Below, one piece after another: positions 8,957 to 19,981 of a stretch of 64,000 nucleotides of DNA. Position 1 is the first letter of the stretch. The number at the start of each line of letters is the position of its first letter. A program made the translations under genes and the position numbers. This DNA comes from Halomonas binhaiensis (GTDB lineage Bacteria; Pseudomonadota; Gammaproteobacteria; Pseudomonadales; Halomonadaceae), in assembly GCF_008329985.2 (NCBI RefSeq), contig NZ_CP038437.2:620001-684000 (forward strand), in the 5' to 3' direction. The notes below the pieces were generated by a model, which saw only the letters and a list, made by a program, of their open reading frames with translations, was not told the DNA's origin and did not search any database.

Positions 8957-10114
8957 ATGTTCACTGACTCTCAACTCACGCGTGCAGTGGCGTTGCGCCA
9001 TGATCTGCATCAGCACCCGGAGCTCAAGTTCGAAGAGCACCGCACATCGGCATTACTGGCTGAACGCCTGGAGATGCTGGGGTACAGCGTGCGTCGAGGT
9101 ATCGCGGGCACCGGCGTGGTGGCCGAGTTGGATACCGGAAAGCCGGGGCCGGTACTTGCGTTTCGCGCGGATATGGATGCTTTGCCGATTGTCGAGGCCA
9201 ATCAATCCGCATATTGCTCTGTGCATGAGGGGCGCATGCATGCCTGTGGTCATGATGGGCATACGGCTGCATTGATGCTTGCCGCTGAAGCCATCATGGA
9301 ACGCCGCGAAACGCTATGCGGCCACCTCAAGCTATTGTTTCAGCCCGCTGAGGAAGGCGGTAATGGTGCGGAGAAGATGGTGCAGGCTGGAGTGCTCGAT
9401 TCTCCGCGTGTAGATGCCATCTTTGGCTATCACAATCGCCCCGGTTTTGAGGCTGGGCTGGTATTCGTCAAGCCTGGGTCGGCGATGGGTGGCAATGATA
9501 CCTATCGGGTGATCGTTCATGGGCGCTCTGGCCATGCTGCCATGCCACATCTTGCGGTGGATCCTATCTACGTGGGAGCGAGCATCGTGCAGCAGGTGCA
9601 AGGCCTGGTGGGGCGTCATAAATCCCCTTTGCGAGCGGGAGTGATCACTGTGGCTGCCTTCCATGCAGGAGATGCGGCGAATGTGATTCCAGGCTCGGCA
9701 GAATTGCTGATCAATATCCGCAGCGACAGCCCGGAAGCACGAGATGCCCTGGTGGGTGGGCTGGAGGTACTGGTAAGTGGAGTCTGCTCTGCACATGGCG
9801 CCACGTACGAGATGGAACATCAGCTTCATGTTCCGCCTTTGGTCAATGATGCGGAATGGTCCGAGCGAGTGCTGGAAATAGCACGCATACATGAGGTCAG
9901 CCCCAGCATCGAGCAGATCGATTACATGCCGACCATGGGGGCGGAAGACTTTTCATTTTATCTGCAGCAGGTACCAGGCTGCTTTTTCTTTGTCGGTAAT
10001 GGCGAGCAGGGAGCATACCTGCACAACGAACATTACGACTTCAATGACGCCATTTTACCAGTGGCCGCAGGGACCTTTGTGGCATTGGCTGAATCGCTGA
10101 TGGCAACGACCTGA
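8957..10114 (+). CDS. M20D family amidohydrolase (AbgA/AbgB or hippurate hydrolase type)
   Basis: A cytoplasmic metal-dependent amidohydrolase of 385 residues that cleaves N-acyl or N-aroyl amino acids. It has the family motifs 'LHQHPEL' (residue ~18), 'RADMDALPI' (~75), the metal ligands 'HACGHDGHTA' (~98) and the catalytic 'FQPAEEGGNGA' (~135), with 'GAEDFSFY' near the C-terminus. GGGGAGA sits 8 bp before ATG 8957, so I used this start and not ATG 8876. The adjacent AbgT transporter gene suggests a substrate such as p-aminobenzoyl-glutamate, but hippurate or other acyl amino acids are equally possible. E. coli AbgA and AbgB are two paralogous subunits; here there is one gene. Confidence 0.92.
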   Translation: MFTDSQLTRAVALRHDLHQHPELKFEEHRTSALLAERLEMLGYSVRRGIAGTGVVAELDTGKPGPVLAFRADMDALPIVEANQSAYCSVHEGRMHACGHDGHTAALMLAAEAIMERRETLCGHLKLLFQPAEEGGNGAEKMVQAGVLDSPRVDAIFGYHNRPGFEAGLVFVKPGSAMGGNDTYRVIVHGRSGHAAMPHLAVDPIYVGASIVQQVQGLVGRHKSPLRAGVITVAAFHAGDAANVIPGSAELLINIRSDSPEARDALVGGLEVLVSGVCSAHGATYEMEHQLHVPPLVNDAEWSERVLEIARIHEVSPSIEQIDYMPTMGAEDFSFYLQQVPGCFFFVGNGEQGAYLHNEHYDFNDAILPVAAGTFVALAESLMATT

Positions 10115-10167
10115 TCCTTTATTTCCCCTGAACCTACAACAACACATACAACAAGGCGAGGAATCTC

Positions 10168-11673
10168 ATGCAAGCTGTTCTTTCCTCAATCGAACGTATC
10201 GGCAACAAGCTGCCCCATCCCTTTGTACTCTTCGTGATACTGGCGGTAGTCGTCGTTGTCTTGTCCACCGTCTTTTCTGCGCTCGGGGTTACCGCAGTGA
10301 GTCCAGAGACTGGGACGGAAGTGGCAGTAAAAAGCCTTCTATCCAGTGCCGGCATAGAGTTCATGTTGACCAGCGTGGTCAGTAATTTTATCAACTTCCC
10401 CCCGCTCGGGCTGATTCTGGTGGTCATGTTTGGCATTGGTCTGGCCGACAAGGTCGGGCTGTTATCGACGTTGATGCAGGTGTCAGTGGCCAAGGCTCCT
10501 TCTTCACTGCTGACATTCATTGTATTCATGGCCGGTATTTCCGGCAGTATCGCTTCTGATGCCAACTATTTGATCCTGATTCCATTGGTGGCAATGATCT
10601 ATCAGTCCGTTGGGCGTCACCCGATAGCTGGCGCTGCCGCTGCGTATGCGGCAGCCGGGGCGGGGTTTGATGCCAGCCTGTTTGTGACAGTCGGCGATGC
10701 GTTGTTCTCGGGTATTACCACAGAGGCGGCACGCCTTGTTGACCCGGACGCCTATGTCTCGCCAGTGGACAATTACTATTTTGTTGCCTGTTCGGTATTC
10801 GTGCTGGCCGTCGTTGGTACCTTGGTCATTGATCGTGTCGTGGAACCCAGGTTGAACCGTACTCTGCCGATGGAGCAGCTGTCACATGTCAGCGTGGAGC
10901 ACCATGAGCTGAGTGTCGATGAGGTGCGTGGCCTCAAGCGTGTCGGGCTTGTCACCCTGGTATATGTCGGTGCCGTGATCCTGGCTGTACTGCCAGAGGC
11001 ATCACCTCTGCGTAATCCAGAAGGAGGGCTGATTCCTTCTCCATTTCTTAAATCGTTGGTGCCTTTGATGTTTGGCTATTTTGTCGCCATTGGCATGACA
11101 TATGGCCTCAGTACTGGACGAATCAAACAGGCCAAGGATGTTCCTGAACGAATGGCAGAAGCCGCTCGTGAACTAGCGCCCACCCTGGTACTGTTTTTTG
11201 CCATTTCTCAATTTATTGCGTACTTCAAATGGTCGGAGCTTGGCCAGTTCATTGCCATCGAAGGCTCCAATATATTGCAGCATACTGGTTTCACAGGACT
11301 GCCACTGGTAGGGGCCTTCATCATCATGAGTGCGGTGTTGAATATCTTCATGACCAGTGGATCAGCACAGTGGGCTCTGATGGCCCCCGTATTCGTGCCC
11401 ATGTTGATGATGATAGATTTTGATCCTGCCTTTGTGCTGGCGATGTTCCGCATAGGGGATTCAAGCACGAATATCATCTCGCCCATGAGTCCCTATTTCT
11501 CTGTCGCTCTGGTCTATATGCAGCGCTATAAGGCAGACATGGGGCTTGGAACCTTGATGGCCACCATGTTGCCGTTATCGATCTGTTTCCTGTTGGCGTG
11601 GTCAGCGTTTCTCATGTTGTGGCTGACGCTGGGGCTGCCCATTGGCCCGGGTGTCTACATGATGGCAAGTTAA
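10168..11673 (+). CDS. abgT: AbgT family transporter (p-aminobenzoyl-glutamate type)
   Basis: A 501-residue inner-membrane transporter of the AbgT family, whose members import p-aminobenzoyl-glutamate or, in other cases, export sulfonamides. It shows the family hallmarks 'NKLPHPFVLFVILAV' at the start, 'SIASDANYLILIPL' (~residue 130), 'AAAGAGFDASLFVTV' (~165) and 'FMTSGSAQWALMAPV' (~395), and about 9-11 hydrophobic helices. The start ATG 10168 follows AAGGCGAGG. It lies 53 bp downstream of the M20D amidohydrolase and is probably in one operon with it, an uptake-and-cleavage pair. Confidence 0.92.
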   Translation: MQAVLSSIERIGNKLPHPFVLFVILAVVVVVLSTVFSALGVTAVSPETGTEVAVKSLLSSAGIEFMLTSVVSNFINFPPLGLILVVMFGIGLADKVGLLSTLMQVSVAKAPSSLLTFIVFMAGISGSIASDANYLILIPLVAMIYQSVGRHPIAGAAAAYAAAGAGFDASLFVTVGDALFSGITTEAARLVDPDAYVSPVDNYYFVACSVFVLAVVGTLVIDRVVEPRLNRTLPMEQLSHVSVEHHELSVDEVRGLKRVGLVTLVYVGAVILAVLPEASPLRNPEGGLIPSPFLKSLVPLMFGYFVAIGMTYGLSTGRIKQAKDVPERMAEAARELAPTLVLFFAISQFIAYFKWSELGQFIAIEGSNILQHTGFTGLPLVGAFIIMSAVLNIFMTSGSAQWALMAPVFVPMLMMIDFDPAFVLAMFRIGDSSTNIISPMSPYFSVALVYMQRYKADMGLGTLMATMLPLSICFLLAWSAFLMLWLTLGLPIGPGVYMMAS

Positions 11674-11677
11674 GCGA

Positions 11678-12577
11678 TCATTGCATGGTCAGCATGAGCT
11701 TCCACAGATAGCCGGCGGCTGGGGACAGCCGCCGGCCCGTGCGACGCACCAGGTTGCCCTGGGTTTCCCTGGCGACAGGGTGGTCAATGGGGATTGCCAT
11801 GAGGTCCCCACGCTTGATTTCTTCGTGTGCAGCGGCAGCGGTCATGAAGGCTACCCCGATACCTGCGCTAGCCATGCGCCGTGATACAGAGTGCAGATTG
11901 CAGCGATAAGCCGGAGGAGGAGGCATGCCCGCCGCACGAAATACGGCATTGACGCACTGTTGTGAGCCGGAAACATCAGGCAGGAAAATCAATTTGTGGC
12001 GCGCCAATTGTTCAACGCTGACGCTGTGCTGTGTTGCCAATGGGTGATGAGGCGAGACCAGAGCACACAGGGTGCCACGAATGAAAGAATGTATCGTTAA
12101 TCGTGGGTCCGAGACTGGGCCATAAGTGATGGCGATATCTACCTCATCCTCAATCACCATGTCATGGGGCTCTCGAGGATAGTAGATCCCGGTCTTGATT
12201 TCGATCATGACGTCGGGGTAGTGGCGCGCCATCTTTTCCAGCACGTTGTGAATGAAACTATCAATGAAGCCATCTCCAACCGATACCACGACCTTGCCTG
12301 CCTTGAGGTTACGCATCTTGGAGAGTGCATCGTTAAGGTTTGCATCAAGGCGCCGCTGGGCCCTATGGGCATCTGCAATCAGGCGACCGGCTTCAGTAAG
12401 GTGCAAGTGACGTCCCTGGCGCTCCACCAGCGCTATGCCGAGGTTCGATTCCAGGCGTCGGATTTGCCGGCTGACGACCGAAGGGCTGATATTGAGATGC
12501 TCGGCTGCAGCCCGAATACCGCCACAGCTTGCTACTTCGTAGAGATAAAGTGCGCGTTTGTCGAGTAACGTTGTCAT
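11678..12577 (-). CDS. LysR family transcriptional regulator
   Basis: A 299-residue LysR-type regulator. An N-terminal winged helix-turn-helix (residues ~5-65, including 'AAEHLNISPSVVSRQIRRLE') is followed by an inducer-binding domain of type 2 periplasmic fold. I chose ATG 12577 (MTTLLDKRALYLYEVA), as the upstream extension to 12649 overlaps nothing useful and lacks family similarity. It is convergent with abgT with only 4 bp between the stops. In E. coli AbgR is a divergent LysR neighbour of abgABT, so a role controlling the amidohydrolase and transporter is plausible but not shown; the promoter-divergent arrangement usual for LysR is absent here. Confidence 0.9.
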   Translation of the reverse strand: MTTLLDKRALYLYEVASCGGIRAAAEHLNISPSVVSRQIRRLESNLGIALVERQGRHLHLTEAGRLIADAHRAQRRLDANLNDALSKMRNLKAGKVVVSVGDGFIDSFIHNVLEKMARHYPDVMIEIKTGIYYPREPHDMVIEDEVDIAITYGPVSDPRLTIHSFIRGTLCALVSPHHPLATQHSVSVEQLARHKLIFLPDVSGSQQCVNAVFRAAGMPPPPAYRCNLHSVSRRMASAGIGVAFMTAAAAHEEIKRGDLMAIPIDHPVARETQGNLVRRTGRRLSPAAGYLWKLMLTMQ

Positions 12578-12608
12578 GCTGAGAACCCTGACCGCAATGC
12601 GGCTCGAT

Positions 12609-13232
12609 TCAAGCATATGGCACCATCTTCCGGTAGTAGAGACGCCCATGGCTGTCGCCGGCGCGTACTTCCCGGTGCAATGACCAATTGGCTGGGACGT
12701 CTGGTGTCAGGCTGGCCTCGACCTCGACATAGATCCAGGCTTCCTCTGTCAGCCAACCGGCATTTTCGAGGGCGGTGCAACATGGGGCTGCCAGGTTAAG
12801 GCGAAAGGGAGGGTCGAGGAAGACGACGGAAAAGGAAGCGGCGGGGGCCGGGCCCTGGAGCAGTGAGGATGCATCGGTGTTGATTACACGACTGTCTTGA
12901 ATGTCCAGGGTCGTGAGGTTGGCCTCGATGGCACGGGCCACATCAGGGTCTCGTTCTACGAAAGTGGCTTTCCTGGCCCCTCGAGACAAGGCTTCCAGGC
13001 CCAGTGCTCCTGTACCGGCGAACAAGTCCAGTACATGCGCCCCATGGAGTTCACCAGCCAGCCAGTTGAAGAGTGTTTCACGCACCCGGTCTGGGGTAGG
13101 ACGCAGGCCTGGCTTGTCGAGAACCGGCAAGATTCGGCGGCGATGATCACCACCAATGATGCGCAGTTTTCCCTGGCGATTCCGGCTGCTGGGCTTGTTC
13201 GAACGGGGAGAAGAGGGGCGTCGTCTTGTCAT
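12609..13232 (-). CDS. rsmD: 16S rRNA (guanine966-N2)-methyltransferase
   Basis: RsmD methylates N2 of G966 in 16S rRNA of the 30S subunit using S-adenosylmethionine. The 207-residue protein has a basic N-terminus, the 'RIIGGDHRRRILPV' and 'RPTPDRVRETLFNWL' RsmD signatures (residues ~24-58), SAM motif I 'VLDLFAGTGALGLEALSRG' (~67-85) and the catalytic 'FLDPPF' (~138-143). It is divergent from ftsY across 94 bp, an arrangement seen in E. coli and Pseudomonas. The LysR gene lies 31 bp beyond its stop. Confidence 0.95.
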   Translation of the reverse strand: MTRRRPSSPRSNKPSSRNRQGKLRIIGGDHRRRILPVLDKPGLRPTPDRVRETLFNWLAGELHGAHVLDLFAGTGALGLEALSRGARKATFVERDPDVARAIEANLTTLDIQDSRVINTDASSLLQGPAPAASFSVVFLDPPFRLNLAAPCCTALENAGWLTEEAWIYVEVEASLTPDVPANWSLHREVRAGDSHGRLYYRKMVPYA

Positions 13233-13326
13233 GAGACGTGATTCTACCCGTCTCCTTGTCCACAGTCATGGGGCGCAATGGTAGGATGTGTCGGTTCGTT
13301 CACACCGGCTGAGGCGTTGGTCATCC

Positions 13327-14762
<1,436 letters not shown>

Positions 14763-14766
<4 letters not shown>

Positions 14767-15431
14767 TCGTCTTCGAGCATGTCGGTAAGCGCTATGGAGG
14801 GCGCTTCGAGGCACTCGCGCATCTGAACTTCCATATCCGACGTGGTGAGATGGTGTTTCTTACCGGCCATTCTGGAGCTGGCAAGAGTTCGTTGCTGCGC
14901 TTGGTCATGCGTCTCGAGCGTCCTAGCCGTGGTCGCGTTCTGGTGGCCGGCCACGATATCGACCAGCTGCACTCCAGTCAGTTGCCGTTCTACCGTCGCC
15001 AGATCGGCGTGGTGTTCCAGGATCATCAGCTGTTGTTCGATCGCTCGATTTTCCATAACGTCGCGCTCCCCTTGGAAATCCGTGGATTGTCTCCACGAGA
15101 TACCGCGCGCCGGGTACGTGCCGCACTGGACAAGGTAGGGCTTTTGCACCGTGAAAAGGCATTGCCCATTGAGCTCTCCGGTGGTGAACAGCAACGTGTT
15201 GGCATTGCTCGAGCCGTCGTCAACAAGCCTGCGCTGCTGCTTGCCGACGAGCCTACCGGTAACCTGGATCCGCAGCTGTCGGCGGACATCATGCGGCTGT
15301 TCGAGGACTTTCACCACATCGGTACTACCGTCATGATCGCCAGTCACGATCTCGCGCTGATTGCACGCATGCACCATCGTATTCTGCGCTTGAGCGATGG
15401 CCGCCTGGTGGGCGATGAGGGGGGCGTATGA
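14763..15431 (+). CDS. ftsE: Cell division ATP-binding protein FtsE
   Basis: FtsE is the ATPase of the FtsEX complex, which sits at the division ring and activates peptidoglycan hydrolases through periplasmic partners such as EnvC. The 222-residue protein has Walker A '[12 protein letters not shown]' (~residues 36-47), the ABC signature 'LSGGEQQR' (~139-146) and Walker B '[13 protein letters not shown]' (~158-170). The ATG overlaps the ftsY stop as ATGA, and its own stop overlaps ftsX similarly, so the three genes are translationally coupled. Confidence 0.97.
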
Positions 15432-16459
15432 GTCGTCATCCCGGACAGCGCCAGGCTCCACAGCGTGCCGCACAGAAGGAGCAGCCGAATACTGCGCAGG
15501 CTCCTCGTCGCAAGGGGGCTCAGCAGCATACGGCAAGACCTCAAGGTCAATGGCGTGCATGGTTGCGCCATCATCGTGCCATGTGTTTCGATAGTGCTCG
15601 GCGCCTGGTGCGCCAGCCTGTAGGAAGTGTGCTGACCATGCTGGCTATTGCCATCGCGCTGGTGTTACCGAGCGCGTTGTGGCTGACCTTGGACAGCGCC
15701 AAATTGGTCGATGCTGAACTGGATGCCAGTGCGACGCTGACGGCCTATCTTGAGCATGGCGTCAGCGATGCGGAAGCCGGGCGCATTCAGGAAGCATTGA
15801 ATGCCCAGCCGGAAGTCAGCTCATCGCACCTCATCACTGCGGACAAGGGCATGGAAGAGTTCCAGCAGGCGCTGGGCCTGGATGATGTGCTGGATCGACT
15901 CGATGGAAACCCTTTGCCCGCGGCAGTGGTGATTGCTCCCAAGCAGCCGGATCCAGACGAGATGGAAGCTCTGGCCGAACGTCTGCGCGACATGAGCGGT
16001 ATCGAGGAGGTGCGTCTTGACCTGGCCTGGATAGAGCGCCTGCGCCAGCTTTCTGAGTTGGGGCGCCGAGTCACCCTGGCGCTGGCTGTATTGTTTGGCC
16101 TGGGGGTATTGCTCGTGGTGGGGAATACTATTCGCCTGGCGGTCGAGAACCGACGCAAGGAAATTGAAGTCGTCACCCTGATTGGCGCGACACACGCCTT
16201 TGTACGCCGCCCTTTCCTGTATAGCGGTGTCTGGTATGGTCTGGGAGGCGGGCTGTTGGCCTGGGGGCTGCTGACGCTGGGGAGTGGCTGGCTGGCGGCA
16301 CCGGTCGCTGCCCTGGCCAAAAGCTATGGTGCCCACTACACTCTGCCGAGTCTGGGGGTATGGGGTTCGATTACGCTGCTGGCCTGTAGTACACTTCTTG
16401 GCTGGTTAGGAGCCTGGATCGCGGTGAGCCGCCATTTGGCAGGCATACGCCCACGTTGA
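15428..16459 (+). CDS. ftsX: Cell division protein FtsX
   Basis: FtsX is the membrane partner of FtsE; its large periplasmic loop transmits ATPase action to cell-wall amidase activators. The 343-residue protein has a long basic Gln/Arg-rich cytoplasmic N-terminus (~residues 1-65), a first helix near 72-92 ('VLTMLAIAIALVLPSALWL'), a periplasmic domain to ~residue 215, and three further helices, the last pair around 270-335. 'ENRRKEIEVVTLIGAT' in the cytoplasmic loop is the conserved FtsX segment. Start overlaps ftsE by 4 bp. rpoH follows after 161 bp, a typical gammaproteobacterial order. Confidence 0.96.
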   Translation: MSRHPGQRQAPQRAAQKEQPNTAQAPRRKGAQQHTARPQGQWRAWLRHHRAMCFDSARRLVRQPVGSVLTMLAIAIALVLPSALWLTLDSAKLVDAELDASATLTAYLEHGVSDAEAGRIQEALNAQPEVSSSHLITADKGMEEFQQALGLDDVLDRLDGNPLPAAVVIAPKQPDPDEMEALAERLRDMSGIEEVRLDLAWIERLRQLSELGRRVTLALAVLFGLGVLLVVGNTIRLAVENRRKEIEVVTLIGATHAFVRRPFLYSGVWYGLGGGLLAWGLLTLGSGWLAAPVAALAKSYGAHYTLPSLGVWGSITLLACSTLLGWLGAWIAVSRHLAGIRPR

Positions 16460-16513
16460 AAGGCTTGGCCAATGATTTCGATATTAGGTATGTCGAATAT
16501 TTGCGACTAAAGG

Positions 16514-16541
16514 GGAACTTATCTTCATCTATCCCCTCTAA
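16514..16541 (+). promoter_or_regulatory. Sigma-E (RpoE)-type promoter of rpoH
   Basis: GGAACTT (16514-16520) is separated by 16 bp from TCTAA (16537-16541), matching the extracytoplasmic stress consensus GGAACTT-N15/17-TCTGA. It lies 80 bp upstream of the rpoH start. In E. coli, rpoH has a sigma-E promoter (P3) in the equivalent place. Promoter identity is inferred from sequence only. Confidence 0.75.
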
Positions 16542-16620
16542 TGATCGGTCATCGTTCGCATATACAGATATTTGCATATACATCTAAAGTCCTGTTGGTC
16601 TTTGAGGAGACAATCTGCAC

Positions 16621-17490
16621 ATGAGCAACAGTCTTCTGCCGGTGGGTCATCTATCACCGGGGCATGACCTCAATGGTTATATTCAGGCTGTCAATGGTAT
16701 TGCCGTACTGACAGCCGATGAAGAGCGTGAGCTGGCTTGGCGCCTGCATGACGAAGGCGACCTGGAGGCTGCACGCCGCTTGGTTCTGTCTCATTTACGT
16801 TTTGTCGTGCATATCGCTCGCAGCTATTCAGGCTACGGGCTGCCTCAGGCTGACTTGATTCAGGAAGGCAATGTTGGCCTGATGAAAGCGGTCAAGCGCT
16901 TCGATCCTTCGCAAGGCGTGCGCCTTGTGTCATTCGCTGTGCACTGGATCAAGGCCGAGATTCACGAGTTCGTGCTGCGCAACTGGCGTATTGTCAAGAT
17001 CGCGACCACCAAGGCACAGCGCAAGTTGTTCTTCAATCTGCGCAGCGCCAAGAAACGCCTGGCCTGGCTGAATAACGACGAAGTCGATGCCATTGCCAAG
17101 GATCTGGATGTCAAGCCCGAGGTGGTGCGTGAGATGGAGGGCCGTCTGGCTTCTCATGACGCTGGCTTTGATGCAGCACCGGATGACGATGAAGATAGCA
17201 TTTACCAGGCTCCGGCCCATTATCTCGAAGATACTGGTCAGGATCCGGCTGCTCGGCTTGAGGACAGTGACTGGGAAGAGGACTCCAGCCGCCGCTTGCA
17301 GGGTGCCCTCGCTGCCCTGGATGAGCGGTCGCGAGACATCCTCACGCAGCGCTGGCTATCTGAAGACAAGGCCACCCTGCATGAACTGGCTGATGTCTAT
17401 GGCGTATCTGCCGAGCGTATCCGGCAGCTTGAAAAGAATGCCATGAAGAAGATTCGTGAACAGATTGGTGATTCTCTCGTTGCCGCTTGA
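16621..17490 (+). CDS. rpoH: RNA polymerase sigma-32 factor, heat shock
   Basis: Sigma-32 directs RNA polymerase to heat-shock promoters. The 289-residue protein has region 2 ('[26 protein letters not shown]', ~residues 57-82; '[22 protein letters not shown]' for 2.4), the RpoH-specific box 'QRKLFFNLR' (~132-140), and region 4.2 helix-turn-helix '[25 protein letters not shown]' near the C-terminus. The ATG at 16621 follows TGAGGAGAC. A sigma-E-type promoter lies upstream and a hairpin terminator downstream, so rpoH can be transcribed separately from ftsYEX. Confidence 0.97.
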   Translation: MSNSLLPVGHLSPGHDLNGYIQAVNGIAVLTADEERELAWRLHDEGDLEAARRLVLSHLRFVVHIARSYSGYGLPQADLIQEGNVGLMKAVKRFDPSQGVRLVSFAVHWIKAEIHEFVLRNWRIVKIATTKAQRKLFFNLRSAKKRLAWLNNDEVDAIAKDLDVKPEVVREMEGRLASHDAGFDAAPDDDEDSIYQAPAHYLEDTGQDPAARLEDSDWEEDSSRRLQGALAALDERSRDILTQRWLSEDKATLHELADVYGVSAERIRQLEKNAMKKIREQIGDSLVAA

Positions 17491-17569
17491 CCGCTGTAAC
17501 GGCTGATGGACATTACCGGATAGATACTGCCTGATAGTTGCTACTTGATAGTTACTACTAGATAGATAA

Positions 17570-17608
17570 ACGATGCCCGGGCTACGAGTTCAGGGCATTG
17601 TTGTTTCT
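17570..17608 (+). terminator. Probable rho-independent terminator of rpoH
   Basis: A stem of about 9 bp with one G-T pair (17570-17578 with 17593-17601, core ATGCCC/GGGCAT) is followed by a T-rich tail TTGTTTCT. It lies about 80 bp after the rpoH stop. Just upstream, 17532-17559 contains two imperfect 14-bp direct copies of TGATAGTTGCTACT. Confidence 0.6.
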
Positions 17609-17649
17609 GGCCTGTGTATCATGCATGCCATGGTAGTAATGGTGAGGAG

Positions 17650-18189
17650 ATGAGAGTGAGGATCCGGCCGGCCCGCGATGCAGACGCCTTGGAGGTGGCA
17701 AGGATTCATGTCCATGCCTGGCAGGCGGCGTATGCGGAAATCCTGGCAGATGATTATCTGGAGAATCTCTCGATCAAGGAAAAGGCGGCCTACTGGGAGC
17801 GGGTAATCCATCAGAGCCATGCGAAGATATTAGTGGCCGAGTCGCCGGATGGCATCCAGGGCTGGATTGTATATGGCCCTGCCCGCGATCCGGATGCATT
17901 GCCTGGCACCGGGGAGATCCACGCCTTCTATGTCTGTCCCAAATGCTGGGGGCAGGGGATTGGCCATGAGTTGTGGCAGGAGTGCCGTAGCAGGTTGGTT
18001 GCCCTTCGTTGCAAGGAAGTGACGCTCTGGCTATTGGAAGGCAATCAACGAGCGGCACGATTTTACGAGTCCCTGGGTTTCGCTTATGAGTTCGGTTCAA
18101 GGCAGATATTCAGGCTGGGAGGGCGAGAGGTCGCTGAGCTGAGATATCGGAAATGCCTTGGAGGCCCGGAGGAGGACCTTGTTCGGTGA
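17650..18189 (+). CDS. GNAT family N-acetyltransferase
   Basis: A 179-residue acetyl-CoA-dependent acetyltransferase of unknown substrate. It opens with 'IRPARDADALEVARIHVHAWQAAY', common in GNAT proteins, and carries a motif-A region 'FYVCPKCWGQGIGHELWQECRS' (~residues 96-118) and the C-terminal 'NQRAARFYESLGF' motif. GGTGAGGAG abuts ATG 17650; GTG 17656, with GGAGA 5 bp ahead, is an equally good start. It stands alone between rpoH and the convergent slmA gene. Nothing nearby indicates the substrate. Confidence 0.88.
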   Translation: MRVRIRPARDADALEVARIHVHAWQAAYAEILADDYLENLSIKEKAAYWERVIHQSHAKILVAESPDGIQGWIVYGPARDPDALPGTGEIHAFYVCPKCWGQGIGHELWQECRSRLVALRCKEVTLWLLEGNQRAARFYESLGFAYEFGSRQIFRLGGREVAELRYRKCLGGPEEDLVR

Positions 18190-18198
18190 GTCTGAGTT

Positions 18199-18244
18199 GG
18201 CCTACCTCTCGATGACCAAAGCTGTCATGCGGGAGAGGTAGGCC
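18199..18244. terminator. Hairpin between convergent GNAT and slmA genes
   Basis: A perfect 12-bp stem, GGCCTACCTCTC (18199-18210) with GAGAGGTAGGCC (18233-18244), encloses a 22-nt loop that itself can pair (ATGAC/GTCAT). It lies between two converging stop codons. No T-run follows, so a bidirectional terminator role is inferred from position and stem strength. Confidence 0.55.
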
Positions 18245-18256
18245 GAAGGGGTGTTC

Positions 18257-18868
18257 TCAGGCGGTGACCGGGGCGTCCCGCAGTAACTGGGACGATAGGG
18301 CTGCCCACTGATCTTCCCAGTGCTCGGTGGGGCGATGACGGTAGTCGCTGCGTACATACTGGGCGATACGGCCTTCGACCTGCACCGTCAGCAGATTGGC
18401 GCCCGCACTGGCAGGAATCGCTGGTCGTCGTCCTTCGCGTAGCTCCGCCTCACGCAGAATTTGCTTGAACTGCGTTTCGAGGCGCTCGAACAATTGATGA
18501 ATGCGTTGTCTCAAGCGTGCCGTCTCGCCGGTCAGCACGTCGCCCCCAAGCAATCGTGACAGTCCAGGATTCTTCTCGGCAAAGGCCAGCACCAGCGTCA
18601 TGATGCACTGGCAGCGGGTCAGTGCTTCCTGGTGATCGTCGAGAATCCGGTTGATGCGCTCGAACAGCGTTTCTTCGATAAAGCTTATCAGCCCCTCGTA
18701 CATACGAGCCTTGCTTGGGAAGTGGCGATACAAGGCTGCTTCAGAAACGCCGACCTGGCGTGCCAGGGCCGCGATAGTGATGCGCTTGCCGCTGTCTTCC
18801 TCCAGCATCAATGCCAGCGCTTGGAGAATCTGGTCCCTGCGGCTGGGTGGGGTGCTTGCCTGCGTCAT
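18257..18868 (-). CDS. slmA: Nucleoid occlusion factor SlmA (TetR family)
   Basis: SlmA binds specific chromosomal sites and blocks FtsZ ring assembly over the nucleoid. The 203-residue protein has an N-terminal TetR-type helix-turn-helix ('ITIAALARQVGVSEAALYRHFPSK', ~residues 30-53) and SlmA-specific segments 'FIEETLFERINRIL' and 'EKNPGLSRLLGGDVL' (~98-115). Length matches E. coli SlmA (198). It follows argB on the same strand after 129 bp. I found no copy of the SlmA-binding palindrome in the window. Confidence 0.95.
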   Translation of the reverse strand: MTQASTPPSRRDQILQALALMLEEDSGKRITIAALARQVGVSEAALYRHFPSKARMYEGLISFIEETLFERINRILDDHQEALTRCQCIMTLVLAFAEKNPGLSRLLGGDVLTGETARLRQRIHQLFERLETQFKQILREAELREGRRPAIPASAGANLLTVQVEGRIAQYVRSDYRHRPTEHWEDQWAALSSQLLRDAPVTA

Positions 18869-18997
18869 GATATTGAGTTCTTTTATCGTGGTGACGTCAC
18901 TGGTCTGAGCCAGTTACTCGAGTTCCCTGGGCACGATGACCCACATGAAATGCGGGCCATCAATCCGTGCCTGAATGTCAGCTACAGATGGAGTGTA

Positions 18998-19981
<984 letters not shown>

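Noticed and set aside
13255..13263. DnaA-box-like TTGTCCACA between rsmD and ftsY
   Set aside because: It is a single site with one mismatch, and no origin genes or box cluster is present.
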